Below are positions 46,038-57,731 of a stretch of DNA of 64,000 nucleotides, one piece after another. Position 1 is the first letter of the stretch, and the number at the start of each line of letters is the position of its first letter. Source of the stretch: Scedosporium boydii (Eukaryota; Ascomycota; Sordariomycetes; Microascales; Microascaceae). The notes under the pieces were generated by a model. That model worked only from the letters and a program-made list of their open reading frames with translations, did no database searches and was not told where the DNA came from. The stretch is taken from NCBI GenBank assembly GCA_002221725.1, contig NJFT01000034.1, positions 180,618-244,617 of the forward strand. The letters run 5' to 3'. A program made the translations under genes and the position numbers.

Positions 46038-46602
46038 GAATCAAGGTGTTTTGCGGGCCGGCCCGGATAGCCTATAGGGCGAGATCTGAGGAGGCTCCTT
46101 TGGAGAGTGTTGGTTGTCCTGCGCTAAAAACGCCGCTAAGTAGGTAGGAACAAGGATGCTCGTAGTTAATTTCCACCTCACCTCGGCAAGGATCTAGGTC
46201 CATCCAGTCCCGTACATCTTGTCTCTTGGAGCATCTTTGCAAAATTGAGTTATTACTTGTACCTCGCTTTCGGAGTTACCTCGCGTCACATTCATGGCGA
46301 ATGATTATCCCCGGAGACTCCTTGCGGCACATTTCTCTGCCGTGCGAAGCCCTTGGATGGCAAAGCAAGAGTCTCAGTTTCAGTGCTATAAGATTACCGC
46401 CTCATCTCGCAGACTTCTCAGGACCGTCGAGTGTGTCCTTCTCCAACCGTCGCTCCATTGGAACCTGAACTATCAGGCAGGGTTGGAAACGGAGGAATTC
46501 TGGGAAGGAGGAATTGAGACGGTTCTCGACCACAAAAAACCAGTGATTTTCCCAATAAGAAACAGCTAAGAAATCCCATTTCCATCTCTATTTAATGTGA
46601 CA

Positions 46603-46620
46603 GTACGAAGTACTTCGTAC
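46603..46620. repeat. Perfect 18-bp palindrome GTACGAAGTACTTCGTAC
   Basis: An exact self-complementary sequence; its half-site TACTTCGTA recurs in several intergenic regions of the window. Confidence 0.8.
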
Positions 46621-47039
46621 TACCGAGGTATATTCTCCGTCTTAGCGCTGTATATCAAGCCCCACGCTCAGTTTGGCCGGAGGAAGGATTGACAATTATT
46701 TAATCTGGCTCAGCCACCCATCCCATTCGACAGAACAAGTGCATTAATTCCGAAAGGCGATTCTGCATCCACTGTCCATTAACAGCCCTCACACGCCGGC
46801 AGACCTCGAAATAGAAGGGAGGTTACTACCTGTGTACTTGTGGGAGATCGGCATGGACGATCGCCAGGGTCGGAGTGGTTTGTGCTGAGAGCACCAACAC
46901 CCCGACTGTGAGAGACAGGCGTGTCGCTCCATACCTTACTTTACCGAGAGATCAGCACAGTACTGGTGTATAAGCACTTGGTAGCCCTAGCTAGCCCATG
47001 GACAAGCATCGGAAATCAGCCGGAGGGCTCGGAGGGCTA

Positions 47040-47049
47040 TCGGCGCCGA
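47040..47049. promoter_or_regulatory. TCGGCGCCGA palindrome upstream of the monooxygenase
   Basis: A 10-bp palindrome with a 4-nt instead of 5-nt centre compared with the other cluster sites. It lies about 370 bp upstream of the monooxygenase ATG. A weaker candidate. Confidence 0.3.
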
Positions 47050-47108
47050 ACTCCCGATCTGACATGCCAAGAACTCAATCCTCGACCCACGTTGCACCGA
47101 CATCGACA

Positions 47109-47154
47109 CCGACTCCGACTCCGACTCCGACTCCGACTCTGACTCTGACTCCGA
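47109..47154. repeat. CCGACT hexamer microsatellite
   Basis: About seven to eight units of CCGACT with two CTGACT variants, in the non-coding region upstream of the monooxygenase. Confidence 0.75.
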
Positions 47155-47417
47155 GACGACGGATGGACCATGCAGTAGTCGGAATCTAGCAGCGCCGAAA
47201 GTTCAGAAGAGAAACGGATTATGGAATAGACTGAAGCACCTCCTTGTCTGTCTTTGACATCATCCTCCCTAAACAATTTGGCTGGCCTCGTACGATTCTC
47301 ATAGCTTCGTGCCGTAACATTGAAACATTAAAGGGAGAAACATACGTAGACTCCAAGAGAATTCCAACCACACTTCGTATCATTCCTTCCTGTCTCATTC
47401 AACAAAAGTAATTCGTG

Positions 47418-49164
47418 ATGGACATCGAGCTGAAACCCGACTCTGCGCATCTGCCGCGCACAAATGGCTCATCTGGCACACTGCCTGAGAGATCACCACC
47501 AACTGGAATTGCTGTTTTGATTGTTGGCGGAGGAGTAGCCGGCTTACTGGCCGGTCTTGAGTGCTGGCGTCAGGGCCACGAGGTACGGATTCTTGAAAAA
47601 AGCCCCTCCCGGGTTCTGTCAGGTAAATTATTCATCATGCCAGTTAATTGCTGCCCTGAAAGAGTCGATCCCCCGTCGTCGTAACTGATGGTCAAATTCT
47701 ACACAGGTGATGTACTCACTATAGGAACCAGCGCGGTTCGCGCTTTGAAGCGGTGGCCAGACATGGCCAAGGAAAACGACCGCATTTCATATGAGATGTG
47801 GATTTCATGGCATAAAATCAATGGGGACCTGATTTCCGGACCGGCTCCTTTCCGTCCCAATCCCCAAAAGAAAGATGGCACCGAAGGCCCAGACACCATG
47901 CAATCCGCCAAGATATACAGACATAGTCGTCCGACCTTGCACAAGATGCTAGCCGATCAGGTTGAGCGGGTTGGACTCACGGTGGAATACGGCAAACACG
48001 TTACTCAATACCAAGAGGATCCTGATTCTTCCAAAGCTTATGTGATTCTAGAAAACAATGAGAAGATCGAAGCGGACTTGGTTGTCGCAGCCGACGGGAT
48101 TGGCAGCAAGTCCTACAGTATCACTTTGGGTCGTCAAGTCCCAGCCCGCCCTACGGGGTTTTCAATCTATCGAGCGTTGCTGCCTATCGATCAGGCTCTT
48201 GTAGATCCCATTATTGATGAGAAGTTCCCTCTGTTAGAGAACGGGATGTCTTCCACCCAACTCTGGATGGGGTTCGTTCTACAAGGTCTTATTACCTCCT
48301 TTCTCAGACCTCTTTGCTGATAGAACTCTAGAGAAGAGGTATATGCGCTTTTTGGGAGAACACCACATGATATGATATGGTACCTCACATACCCGGTATT
48401 GTTCAACGTCATCTCCTTGCCCAACATGTAAATCGCTAATATTACACTAGAACCGCGGAAGCAGCATTGAGTCCTGGTCTAACAAGGTTGGACCCGAAGC
48501 CGTGCTTCAAACTACGGCCACGATTGACGGTTGGCCCGACTTCGCGAATCTATTGATCAAGGCAACAGCCAAGGATCAGATCCACGACTTCAAGCTCATG
48601 TGGCGTGAGCCTCAGCCTTGCTGGGTTTCCCCAGGTGGCCGAGTTGTGCAGATCGGTGATGCGGCGCACAGTTTTCTTCCATCATCCGGGAACGGCGCCA
48701 CGCAGGGTATGGAAGACGCCGTCTCTCTGGCAGCTTGCTTGCGGCTCGCTGGGAAAGACAATGTGCCCTGGGCGACCCGTGTTCATAACAAACTGAGGTT
48801 GGTCACCCTCTGTCTGATGAGTTATGAATGTATCTAACGTCCTCTCTTTTGTTCCAGGTTTGAACGGGTATCCTGTCTCCAATTACTGGGCGTCCTCAAC
48901 CATGAGATGCGCAATCGCTCTGCCAACGCAGATGCCTCGCAGACGAAACCAATTGGAATACTTGGCAGCTGGATTTGGAAACACGATCCAGAGCATTACG
49001 CAATCGAAAACTATGAGAAAGCCCTAGGGCACTTGACGAGTGGGAGTGAATTTCTCAATACTAATGTCCCTCCTGGACATGTATATCGGCCGTGGACCAT
49101 TGATGAAATCCTGAAGGCCAAGGAAACAGGCAGGGAGGTTGTCTTGGATGGGGACTGGGATTAG
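47418..49164 (+). CDS. FAD-dependent monooxygenase of the cluster
   Basis: Flavoprotein monooxygenase of the aromatic-hydroxylase/FAD_binding_3 type common in fungal secondary metabolism; it presumably hydroxylates or epoxidises the polyketide. Exons 47418-47622, 47707-48271, 48332-48395, 48451-48797 and 48858-49164 encode 495 residues. The N-terminal Rossmann motif is VLIVGGGVAGLLAGLE with the acidic end RILEKS. The middle DG motif is VVAADGIGSKS. The second FAD motif is QIGDAAHSFLPSSGNGATQG. The third exon is only 64 nt (GEEVYALFGRTPHDMIWYLTYP). The 55-nt intron after it was chosen because it gives the family-like run into ESW. There is no signal peptide; it may be cytosolic or peripheral. 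Confidence 0.86.
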
Positions 49165-50383
49165 CATTGAAGTGTTAGTGTGAGATGCGGGAGACGGTTG
49201 TCTGCGGATGGTTTAGAATTACATATAGACCGTTAAGGGTGATAATTGCCGCCTCCACAGAGCAGGTATGGCCTCTTTGGGGCTTTCTCCTGTGAGGATT
49301 TTCCTCATGGAGGCAGAGCCTTTATCGAATCTGCTGGTGATCTCGGAAGACATGAAATCGCTACCTCGGTGTGTGAAAAGGCCCCCAGAATATCTGTATA
49401 AGATAATTCTCGGTGAGAGGAGGGATAGTCTCCACTGCCGGTGTGCCCTCGTGAAATAATGCGTCTTTGAGCCAATGACATGCTGTATAGACTAGATAAA
49501 GAGGCAGTTGTATGGAAACTTGGCATGGGTTATCTGTATTGACGTCCTAGATGGTGTGCTTGAAACTACTGTGAGGCCGTTGCTGGTTGATGGTATTCCG
49601 AGACGAGGGTGAACGCGACAGTAACTCTAAATGGTTCAGCTCGGCCCGTCCGGCGCCCCAACGGAGAGTCCGATGAGCCTCCTTGACCTCTACACTAAAG
49701 ATATTGATGCAAATACAAATTCAAATACAACAATATGCGAATCGGATTGTCATCAACGCACGCCCGCCGTGAGCAGGTTCGTAAACTCAGGAGTGCCCTT
49801 CCCCGAACATTATTCAATGGCTGACCATCTTGACGCTGCCAGTTCAGCTTTTTCTACACGTCCAATCGCCACTTGTGAACCAAGTATCATCACTCTCCTC
49901 TCTTGCGCACGTCTCGGCGGTCACCTCGGCCGGCATTCCAGCCGACACTCCGGTTCATGCTCCGATCCTCCGGTCCGATCGGTCCTGAATCGTGCCAAGG
50001 AGTAGACATTTCATCGATGCGTCGTCGGTACTATCGGCATAATAGAGGGCGATAATACTGTCTGATTCATAATATTGAGTGTTGCAAGTTCAACATGAGC
50101 GGCCTCTAGTCGAGCAGGGGGTTCTTTCGATGTTATAGACCTTGCCTCTGCCACAGCAGTCTGGTGCCTATATGAGCGCATACATAGCTGGAAAGACAGG
50201 CATTCTCCAACCGGCTATTCTATAGGGTTATTCTTTGAGCCATCTCGTTCAGTGCTTCTTCGCAACTGAAACCTTGATCCAAGCACGACACCGTTGCATA
50301 TCCTAAGCTGCTGTCTTATCCCCTTGGCCCAACCAGTACCACCACTTCTGTTTGCCCGGAGCCACAAACAAAGCTTCGCCATC
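49165..50383. promoter_or_regulatory. Promoter region of O-methyltransferase-like gene 2
   Basis: A 1219-bp gap. A GC-rich block at 49910-49985 again concentrates TCGG/CCGA/CCGG words, but no exact TCGN5CGA is found. No coding sequence is supported. Confidence 0.45.
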
Positions 50384-51640
50384 ATGGGTTCAGTAGTAGG
50401 CGATACGACATATCTCATCGACCAGCTCAAGCTGCTGACCAAGAACCCGGAAATTCTGAACCATGACGAGTCAGACCGTTCAGAGATTCAACGCCTCACT
50501 CGTCTGGCGTCAGTGGCCTTGGAGACGCCACAAGAGTCGATGCAACGCATCATGTTCGCGAACCTTTCACTCGCCGCAGCCCGCCTCAGTAATGAGTTCG
50601 GCCTCTTGACCGCCCTGACCAAGGGTGACGATGCCTGCCCCATTGCGCTTGCTGACCTCATGAAAGCGAGTGGCCTGGACAAGAGCCTCGTCAGCGCCAT
50701 CATGGACTATCACTGCTACCACGGCTCCGCCGTCGAGCCTCGGCAGGGATATTACGCGCCTACAAAGCTCACGCACAGCCTGCTCGACCCCAAGATCATA
50801 ACAACCCTCACCTGTTGGCACGACATAATCGGGCCCGCTTATGGCTCGCTTCATCAGGTCCTTACCAGCGGTACCAACGGTCCTGACGGAAGCGGCAAGA
50901 AGACGGCCTTCCAGGTCGCCCACAACACCACGGATAGCTTTTACGATTGGCTTGAATCACGTCCCCAGAGGCATGCGAGCTTTTACGGGTACATGGCCGC
51001 GGTCCACGCTGTTACGGCGAAATGGATCGACGTGGTGAACTTTGATGAGGAAATTGCATATAATGCGCATGAGAATGAGGTAGTCTTCGTCGATGTCGGC
51101 GGCGGCGACGGAGCGCAGTCCATCGAGGTGCAAAAGGTCCACAAGCTCGGCGGCAGGATCATTATGCAGGATCGCGCCGCCGTCGTCGAGAAGGCGGAAA
51201 AGGCCCGTGAGGCCGGTATTGAGACTATGGTGTACGACTTCTTCACTGAGCAGCCAGTCAAAGAGGCGCGGGCGTACTTCATCCAGTTTGTCCTTCTTAA
51301 CTGGGCTGACGACGACTGCGTGCGCATCCTCGCATCCCAGGCTAAATCCATGGGCTCCGACAGCTTGCTGATGATTGTTGACTACGTGCAAGGGCACAGG
51401 TGGGAAACCAAGGGCAAGCTCCCAGAACCGGATCTGTGGACTCCTGCGGCAGCCCTCGCCGCGCGTGCGTGCCACGACGCCAAAGGTCGGTCCGGTGCCG
51501 ATTATCGACATCTGCTGGAGCGTGCTGGCTTGGAGTTGACGGAAATCAGGGTGTTCACCAAGTTTGGTCAAGCGGTTATCATGGCCAAGAAGCCCAAGCC
51601 AGCCGTAAATGGCTCTCAGAGTTCAACCGTAGCTATCTAG
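50384..51640 (+). CDS. O-methyltransferase-fold protein 2 with altered catalytic motif
   Basis: COMT-type protein of 418 residues in a single exon, unlike the five-exon methyltransferase at 22.5 kb. The start MGSVVGDTTYLIDQLKLL at 50384 is the ATG that opens the conserved N-terminal dimerisation part. The SAM site is intact (VVFVDVGGGDGAQSIEVQK), as are the adenine-side region RIIMQDR and DFFTEQPVKEARAYF. The motif that follows is normally LHDW, whose His is the general base for O-methylation. Here it is VLLNWADDDC: Leu305 replaces His and Asn306 replaces Asp. The fold and probably SAM binding are kept but methyl transfer by the usual mechanism is unlikely. Non-methylating pericyclases of this fold, such as LepI, are known, so a cyclisation role is possible (inference). 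Confidence 0.82.
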   Translation: MGSVVGDTTYLIDQLKLLTKNPEILNHDESDRSEIQRLTRLASVALETPQESMQRIMFANLSLAAARLSNEFGLLTALTKGDDACPIALADLMKASGLDKSLVSAIMDYHCYHGSAVEPRQGYYAPTKLTHSLLDPKIITTLTCWHDIIGPAYGSLHQVLTSGTNGPDGSGKKTAFQVAHNTTDSFYDWLESRPQRHASFYGYMAAVHAVTAKWIDVVNFDEEIAYNAHENEVVFVDVGGGDGAQSIEVQKVHKLGGRIIMQDRAAVVEKAEKAREAGIETMVYDFFTEQPVKEARAYFIQFVLLNWADDDCVRILASQAKSMGSDSLLMIVDYVQGHRWETKGKLPEPDLWTPAAALAARACHDAKGRSGADYRHLLERAGLELTEIRVFTKFGQAVIMAKKPKPAVNGSQSSTVAI

Positions 51641-52206
51641 GTACTAAATAGGATGATGGATGAAGAAGCAGCTATGATAAGAAACGGGTTATCGTAGTAA
51701 GTTTTCTTTCAAGGTTCTAGCTACGAGGTCTGAGTATGTAGATTACTATTTATTATTAGCGTGAAGTGTATCCTTTCCTCCTGGTTACTCTCCGAGGCAT
51801 GATGTGTGTGCTATCCGAAGCGGGGCTAGACCTTGTTCGGCCTATCGTTGGTGAGTGATGGAAGATGTCGAACTCCTAGGGTTGGTTGGAACTCGAACTT
51901 GGCCGCCTCTCTTGACGGCCTTGGTTCTGAGGTCGACAACTGGGCCGTACATAGTAGTCATGGTTGCAGTTGGATGGATACTACAAGCTTCTGGGTCAAG
52001 TATTCACTGTTAACTATGGTAATGACCCTCAAGGGGATGCCTCCCTCGTACATATATGATGAATCCCAACTCTAATGTTACCAAAGTCATGCAACACGAT
52101 TTCAAGACTACTGACACTAACCGCATCATAATCTCCCCAAACTATTCGCTCATGCGTGCACAACTATTAGTACAACTGTCATCTGCACTGGTCTTAGTTG
52201 CCTCTC

Positions 52207-52254
52207 GAAGGGCACAGAGTCGGCCGAACTGTTACCAAGGCGACTGTGCCCTTC
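52207..52254. repeat. Hairpin with 11-bp perfect stem
   Basis: GAAGGGCACAG (52207-52217) and its exact reverse complement (52244-52254) flank a 26-nt loop; pairing extends by three bases past a 2-nt bulge. Function unknown. Confidence 0.6.
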
Positions 52255-55200
52255 AGTCTAGCAGAATCGCACTTCCTTTTTTAACTTTCGAGTTGCTACG
52301 CAGGGCCAATCTGGGGGGTAACGCTCTTGACGCCCTGCATGTCGCTATAAGGAAATCCTCTGGGAATTTAGGGAGACGATCGCCGATGGTTTTACTCATC
52401 AGGGAGGTGAAGATGTATTGCCATCAAAGACGGCTGGTACACGAGTCGAGATGGCTTGTCAATGGGCCTAAACCCTAGAGACAGATAGAAGCTGATGTAC
52501 AAGACAGCCGGGACCGAAAGCCCAGAGAACATCAGGGGACGACAAGCTCTGCCCCCCAAGGTCGCCGTGAAGTTGGGTAGCGAGCAAAAAGTCAGGTCGG
52601 GCAACAACTTCCGATGTCTGGAAATGGAGAGTGGGAAGTGACATCAGAACTAAGCAAGGGAAGGAGAACTTTGGGATAACGTGGGAGACCAGGTTGGTGG
52701 AATTGATGTGTTGGGAGAGACTGGGTTTTGAAGCTGTGCTCAAGGTGCTGTGATACGAAAGTACTACGTGTGCTGGTTTCCTCAATCCCACAATCTATAG
52801 ATTCCGTATTTTGATGTTCCAGCATGAAAGTGCCGGACGGGATGGTTGACAACGGCCGGACATCAACCCTGATCTATTGATAGCTCATGGCCTGTGAGCC
52901 CAGCCAGGCGTCATGTCTCAGTGTTAGTGTACTTCGCACATCCGGGAACAGCAAATTGTGAAGACAACTGCCCAACTTGAAGCAACGGAGGTTGGGGTGA
53001 TTGGTAATGGGGGGTGATGGGGGTGGGGGCCATAACGGTTTTGTTGTGAAGAGATCAAACCTCGTGTTTGAGTCTCGTGCTAGAGTCCACCTGTATCACA
53101 AAAAGCCCATCAGCCACGTTCTTCATTAAATTGATTCGAAGCGGGTTCGTTGAATCACAAATAGTTCCTCCTTCGTTATGCGACGGATGCAAGGAGAGTC
53201 GCTCGATATGCGTCGAGATACGACAAGACAAGAGAGCGACAAAGTCGCAATTAAACTGAGAGCGAGGGCTGAGTTCTCAAAAGCAATGCCATGAGATGAT
53301 GAGAGACAGCACGCTAAGCAGAGATGTCGCCAGTGCTTTAGCTGTTGGTGCTTTTTCTGAAAAAGAGAACATGAACAGGTTGATATTTTCTTTTCTTTTC
53401 TTTTCCTCTTTATGGCGCCCGCTCCTGGTTGTCGAGGAGAACTGCAGCAGCCCCAAGGAAGTAAGAATAACATGAAGTATTCCCCCCCCCCCCTCTTTCT
53501 ACACCTTCTTCTCAGACAAAAGTCAGAGACGAAGCGTTGTGACCTCGTCCTTCGTATCTCCCACAGCTATTATTAGATATCTTCACAAAAGTTAGCGCTC
53601 CCGAGGTTGATGTGGCAAAGGTGAGGGAATGTGATGTGTTTTGCCCAACCTATCTTGCAGGTCGTATGTATCAGACCGTTTGTGCGCCCATTCTCAAGTG
53701 ACCGAATGTCTGTACCAATCCAATTCTTCCACGCCAGCAGGGGAAGCGAGGTTTTCGCGGTCGTGGGGCTGAGCTTCCCTCCAACTCGGAGATTAGAGCG
53801 AGTCCCGTCCCACGACCAAACAGGGGAACGCGTATTACTGCATTGTACTGCGCATAGCAGGCGCCGGCGTGATATCTTTTGATGAGAGGATTAAAATGTA
53901 TTAAATGTCATGGATGGAGCATGTATTTGATGTATTGTATTATGTACTCAGCCGCTTGAGGTGAGATCAAAGCACAAAGTATTAGTGGAGATGCGATGCG
54001 AGAAATGCTATGAACGTCGGTTCTTGTATCCGCTCTTGTAGTAGCTGATTTATGGTCGTGCTAATCCCCAAGCTAAGAATCGGAACTATTTCCCTTGGGA
54101 TGACCAAAACGTCATCTATCGATCAAGTAGTTTAGTTGTCTAGCTCTTTACCTCTGCCGGGAGAGTAGCGGTCTGCAAATCATTAAGGCTTTTACGAAAG
54201 GGATGGTAATAAACTAACATTACTCGTTACCAGATAGTGTCGGTTTTGCTTCACCCACCTGACTTCGAACTGCGGCGCGTTGTGAGCGCTCGCGCTGAAG
54301 GGGACAAGGGCATTCATTCATACGCGATCCGCCGCTCTTCAGGAGTTGTCGACTTCTGGCAAGCGACCCCGCTACGTAATACCCGCCGACGATCAGTTTC
54401 CTCCTGCTGCTGTTGGGTCTTATTTTATGATTACTTTTTCTTTACTTGATACAAAGGTGTATCCCACCACCTCTACGAAGTACATAGTGTAGCAATGTGG
54501 ATCGTGTGGATCAAGGGCGGGAACGGAGGGGGGTTTAAGTGTTCCCCATCTCTGGGAGACTGGTGCCCCCATATATACTACATCGGATGGGTCTTTCCTG
54601 CCGATCGCGCTTTCGTTAGTTCCAAGGAGGGTAACTAGAACTCCGCTGAGACAAGTTTGGGTCTCAACGGCCCAAGGTGGACGACACTGTACTACGAAGT
54701 AGTGGACAAGTGGAAAACAACTGCAATGTTGATCTGCTGATGAAGGCTCAGATTTTATGCCCATCGCGCGGGTTTTTTCCGTTCGGCATGTGGAGGTACG
54801 AAGTAGTGGAGAGTTCGGGTTGAGGACACTACTTCGTCGACCTACGGATGTGACGAAAGGACGCACAGTCTAATAATACAGAGATGAGAGAGATGAGGGT
54901 CTGAGGGTGGCTGGTCAAGACCCAATCGCTCTGCCGGCTATCGAGGTAAAAGTCCAGTGGTTGGTTCACGCGTCGATGTTGAGGAAGGAAAAGCAAAGCT
55001 AGCCTGGCAGTTGATCGGTTATGGTGTGCCGAATCATACAGTATTTTGTAGGGGACCGCGAACCTCATCAATCTTTCGGTAGGACAGGAACCCATCCGCA
55101 TTACCTTAGTAATAGGGGCAAGTGCTAACATTTGGCGAAGCGCAGATCGATTGGTGAAGAATCAACAAATGTGCGAAGCACGAAGTGATTCACTCCAACC

Positions 55201-55369
55201 CCGTGTTGTCAGGTCTTGGAGCCCACACCGCTGCATGTGCCCTCTGCCCTGTGTCCCGTGTGTGTCCCATGCTGGACAAGCTCCAACGAATCAACTTGAT
55301 TGATCGGCGATCTGCCGGTCGTTGGTCCTGCACTGGTCATTTAATGGTCTGGGGCGGCTGCATGGCAAA

Positions 55370-55409
55370 GGGGAAAGGGGGGGGGGGACGGGGACGGGGA
55401 GGGGGCGGG
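55370..55409 (+). repeat. G-rich tract with quadruplex potential
   Basis: At least five runs of three or more G within 40 bases, including an 11-base run, alternating with single A or C spacers. Confidence 0.65.
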
Positions 55410-57054
55410 TTGCAAATTGATGGCAGTGGCAAACCGGGCTGGTCTGGGATCCATCATTGATCAACATTGAAGCATTGATCAAGACTTGATGTGATGATGG
55501 ATAACGGATGGGCGGATCCGATATTAGCTTCAGGTCTTAGGTGAATCTCGTCGAGTCTTTGGCGCCAACAACACCACCTTTTTATTGAACTACAGCAATC
55601 ACATCGTCGATTATGTATGCGTACGCATATCTTCTCCGCGTCGACATTAGGGGCTAATCCATTGACTTTGACCACAACAGTGACTACACTATTGGATTTC
55701 CCCAATTCACGCCCTTTCACATTCACCGGTCTAATCTCCGCTCGGCGTACGACCAGGCCAAGTAAAGGGCGAGCTGGCCCCCAGGTCAGGCCAGGCTAGT
55801 CCCCAAGCGGAGTGAATAGTCGGGTCGAGCTTGGCTGACGTGCATGCTCCATGATCCAAAATAGCCAGGCCAGGCAGCTTCAAACCAAGTCCACTGAAGG
55901 TCGTAGCATGAAGGCAAATTACGCACATAGTGACAGGTAAATGCCGAATGGGGCATTTGACCACCTTCCGTCTCTGCCTCTCTCGGTCTGTCCCATCAAC
56001 AACTTCGTGAGCAGTGATGGGCAGTCCTGAAATATATATAGTAAACTAATAAACACTTGCACCTATCGTGCATATACTCATGCATCACAGCTCGCCAGGC
56101 CGCTGGTCGTCGCATGTTACAGCATCAGGAAAGACTAGCTTTCCCCCCATTTTTCTTCCCCGTCTCACTTTTATCAAGGTGCAGCAAGCAGGAGTCGGCA
56201 GTAGCGTATCCGAAAATGCTGTGCGTTGATCGACGGATCCTCTCGTAGTTTACACCCACTGTAGCTCTTCTCCCATCAAAAGGCGCAGATACAGGCATGA
56301 GATGCATCAATGCCAGGCTTCGGTAACTGCATCAACAGCGTACGTGAGATGTTGTTTGGTATAATGCATTTTGTTAGTCTAGGCTTCGTATGAGACAAGA
56401 CTGCCTTCTGAGAGCTTTCCCGGCTGCTGTTGCCGGCTGCTATTGCTGGACCGTCCGATTTTCGGCGATCTCGATCGACAACTCATCTGGGGATATGCTT
56501 GCTTACCTGGCCTGGTGTGTCCAGATGGTCGGACCCCAGGACCCCGATCCTGAAATACATTAAAACTTACCTTCGTACACAGGTAGATATCGCCAATTTG
56601 GAATCAGATGCAATAATGATGCCACCAGTGACATGGAATAGGAACCTACCTGAGTCTGTGACAACATGAACAAAGTTGGGAACATGAGACGGTCGGGTCG
56701 GATGGCGGCAATGAGCCGAGCACGTCCCTCCTCAGTTCACAACAAGCATCAATCGACCACGATTAAAGGACGAGCCACGAATCAATGAATCTGCCGTTTG
56801 ATGGACAAATAATGGTTCCGAGGTCTGCCTACTTTTTGCTACTTCGGAGCCATTGTGCTGTTGTCATCGGCAGTGAACAATGGACAAACATCAATTGATG
56901 CTTCAAATTAAGTGGCGTCCCTCCCGCCACGAAGGTGGAACTGAGACGAAGCTAGGTTGATCATTTTTCTGCCCCTTCACAAGTGGTCATATTGGAGGTG
57001 ATTCGATTCCCCATTTTCCTTTTTTCCCCTTCCTCTGATTTTTACTAGTTCACA

Positions 57055-57090
57055 CTACGAAGTACTAGTTTACTACTCCGTACTTCGTAG
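57055..57090. repeat. Inverted repeat CTACGAAGTA...TACTTCGTAG
   Basis: Two exact 10-bp arms (57055-57064 and 57081-57090) separated by 16 bases, made of the same word that recurs elsewhere in the window. Confidence 0.75.
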
Positions 57091-57710
57091 TCTTCTCCCT
57101 TGCAGGATTTGTGGTTCAAAGTCGGTGTACGATACTACGGAAGTAGTCGCAGGAGTTGAATTGGTCGACTGTCCAAAGGTATCGCTTGTGGATAGTGATA
57201 TTCGGGGCAAGCAGTTAAAACCCCAATGATACAGCCATAAATTTGATGTAACCTCCACGACCACATCCACATCCTCGGACGATGGTCTTTGCGGAAAACC
57301 CATCCAGCTGCACAACTTTGAATCTGCTGCATCCCACCGCAGAGCTTCAGCACAGCTGGGTCAGTCGTTCACAGTGCTCTTTACCAGAACGGGCTGAAAG
57401 AGAGAAGAAGAAGAAGAAGAAAATGTAAAGAGAAGAAGAGGAAAATCGAGTCTCGTATTTTATCGGAATTGATGCACGGCCATGCAAGCTCTCCTTCATG
57501 TGCGGAGTTTACAAGTGGAGAGTCACGCCTTAATTGTTAGTTCACATCTGGTGATGTACGATGCGGTCACAGCCAGGGCAGGCATTGATGTCACAGTCAA
57601 TGACCCGAATTGGAGACCTACGGAGTAGACGCTGGGGTCGTCACCGGAATCTCGATACTTTTTCCGGAGCCACCATGTTTCAATGTGTGCCCATTCTTTC
57701 CGAGTTTAGA

Positions 57711-57731
57711 TTTTTTTTTTTTTTTTTTTTT
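57711..57731 (+). repeat. Poly-T tract
   Basis: An uninterrupted run of about 21 T. Confidence 0.8.

Larger units (their letters stand above)
45724..47417. promoter_or_regulatory. Divergent region between MFS gene and FAD monooxygenase
   Basis: A 1694-bp gap with no supported coding sequence. It contains a 51-bp-period tandem repeat (45919-46037), an 18-bp palindrome (46603-46620), a CCGACT hexamer array (47109-47154) and a TCGGCGCCGA palindrome (47040-47049). Confidence 0.55.

Noticed and set aside
48396..48450. Reading the stretch after LTYP as coding (VLFNVISLPN) followed by a 23-nt intron
   Set aside because: A 23-nt intron is too short; treating the whole 55 nt as intron keeps frame and gives the family-like run into ESW.
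54420..54866. 148-codon minus-strand open frame
   Set aside because: Composition and lack of any motif suggest chance; it spans copies of the intergenic TACTTCGTA-like word.
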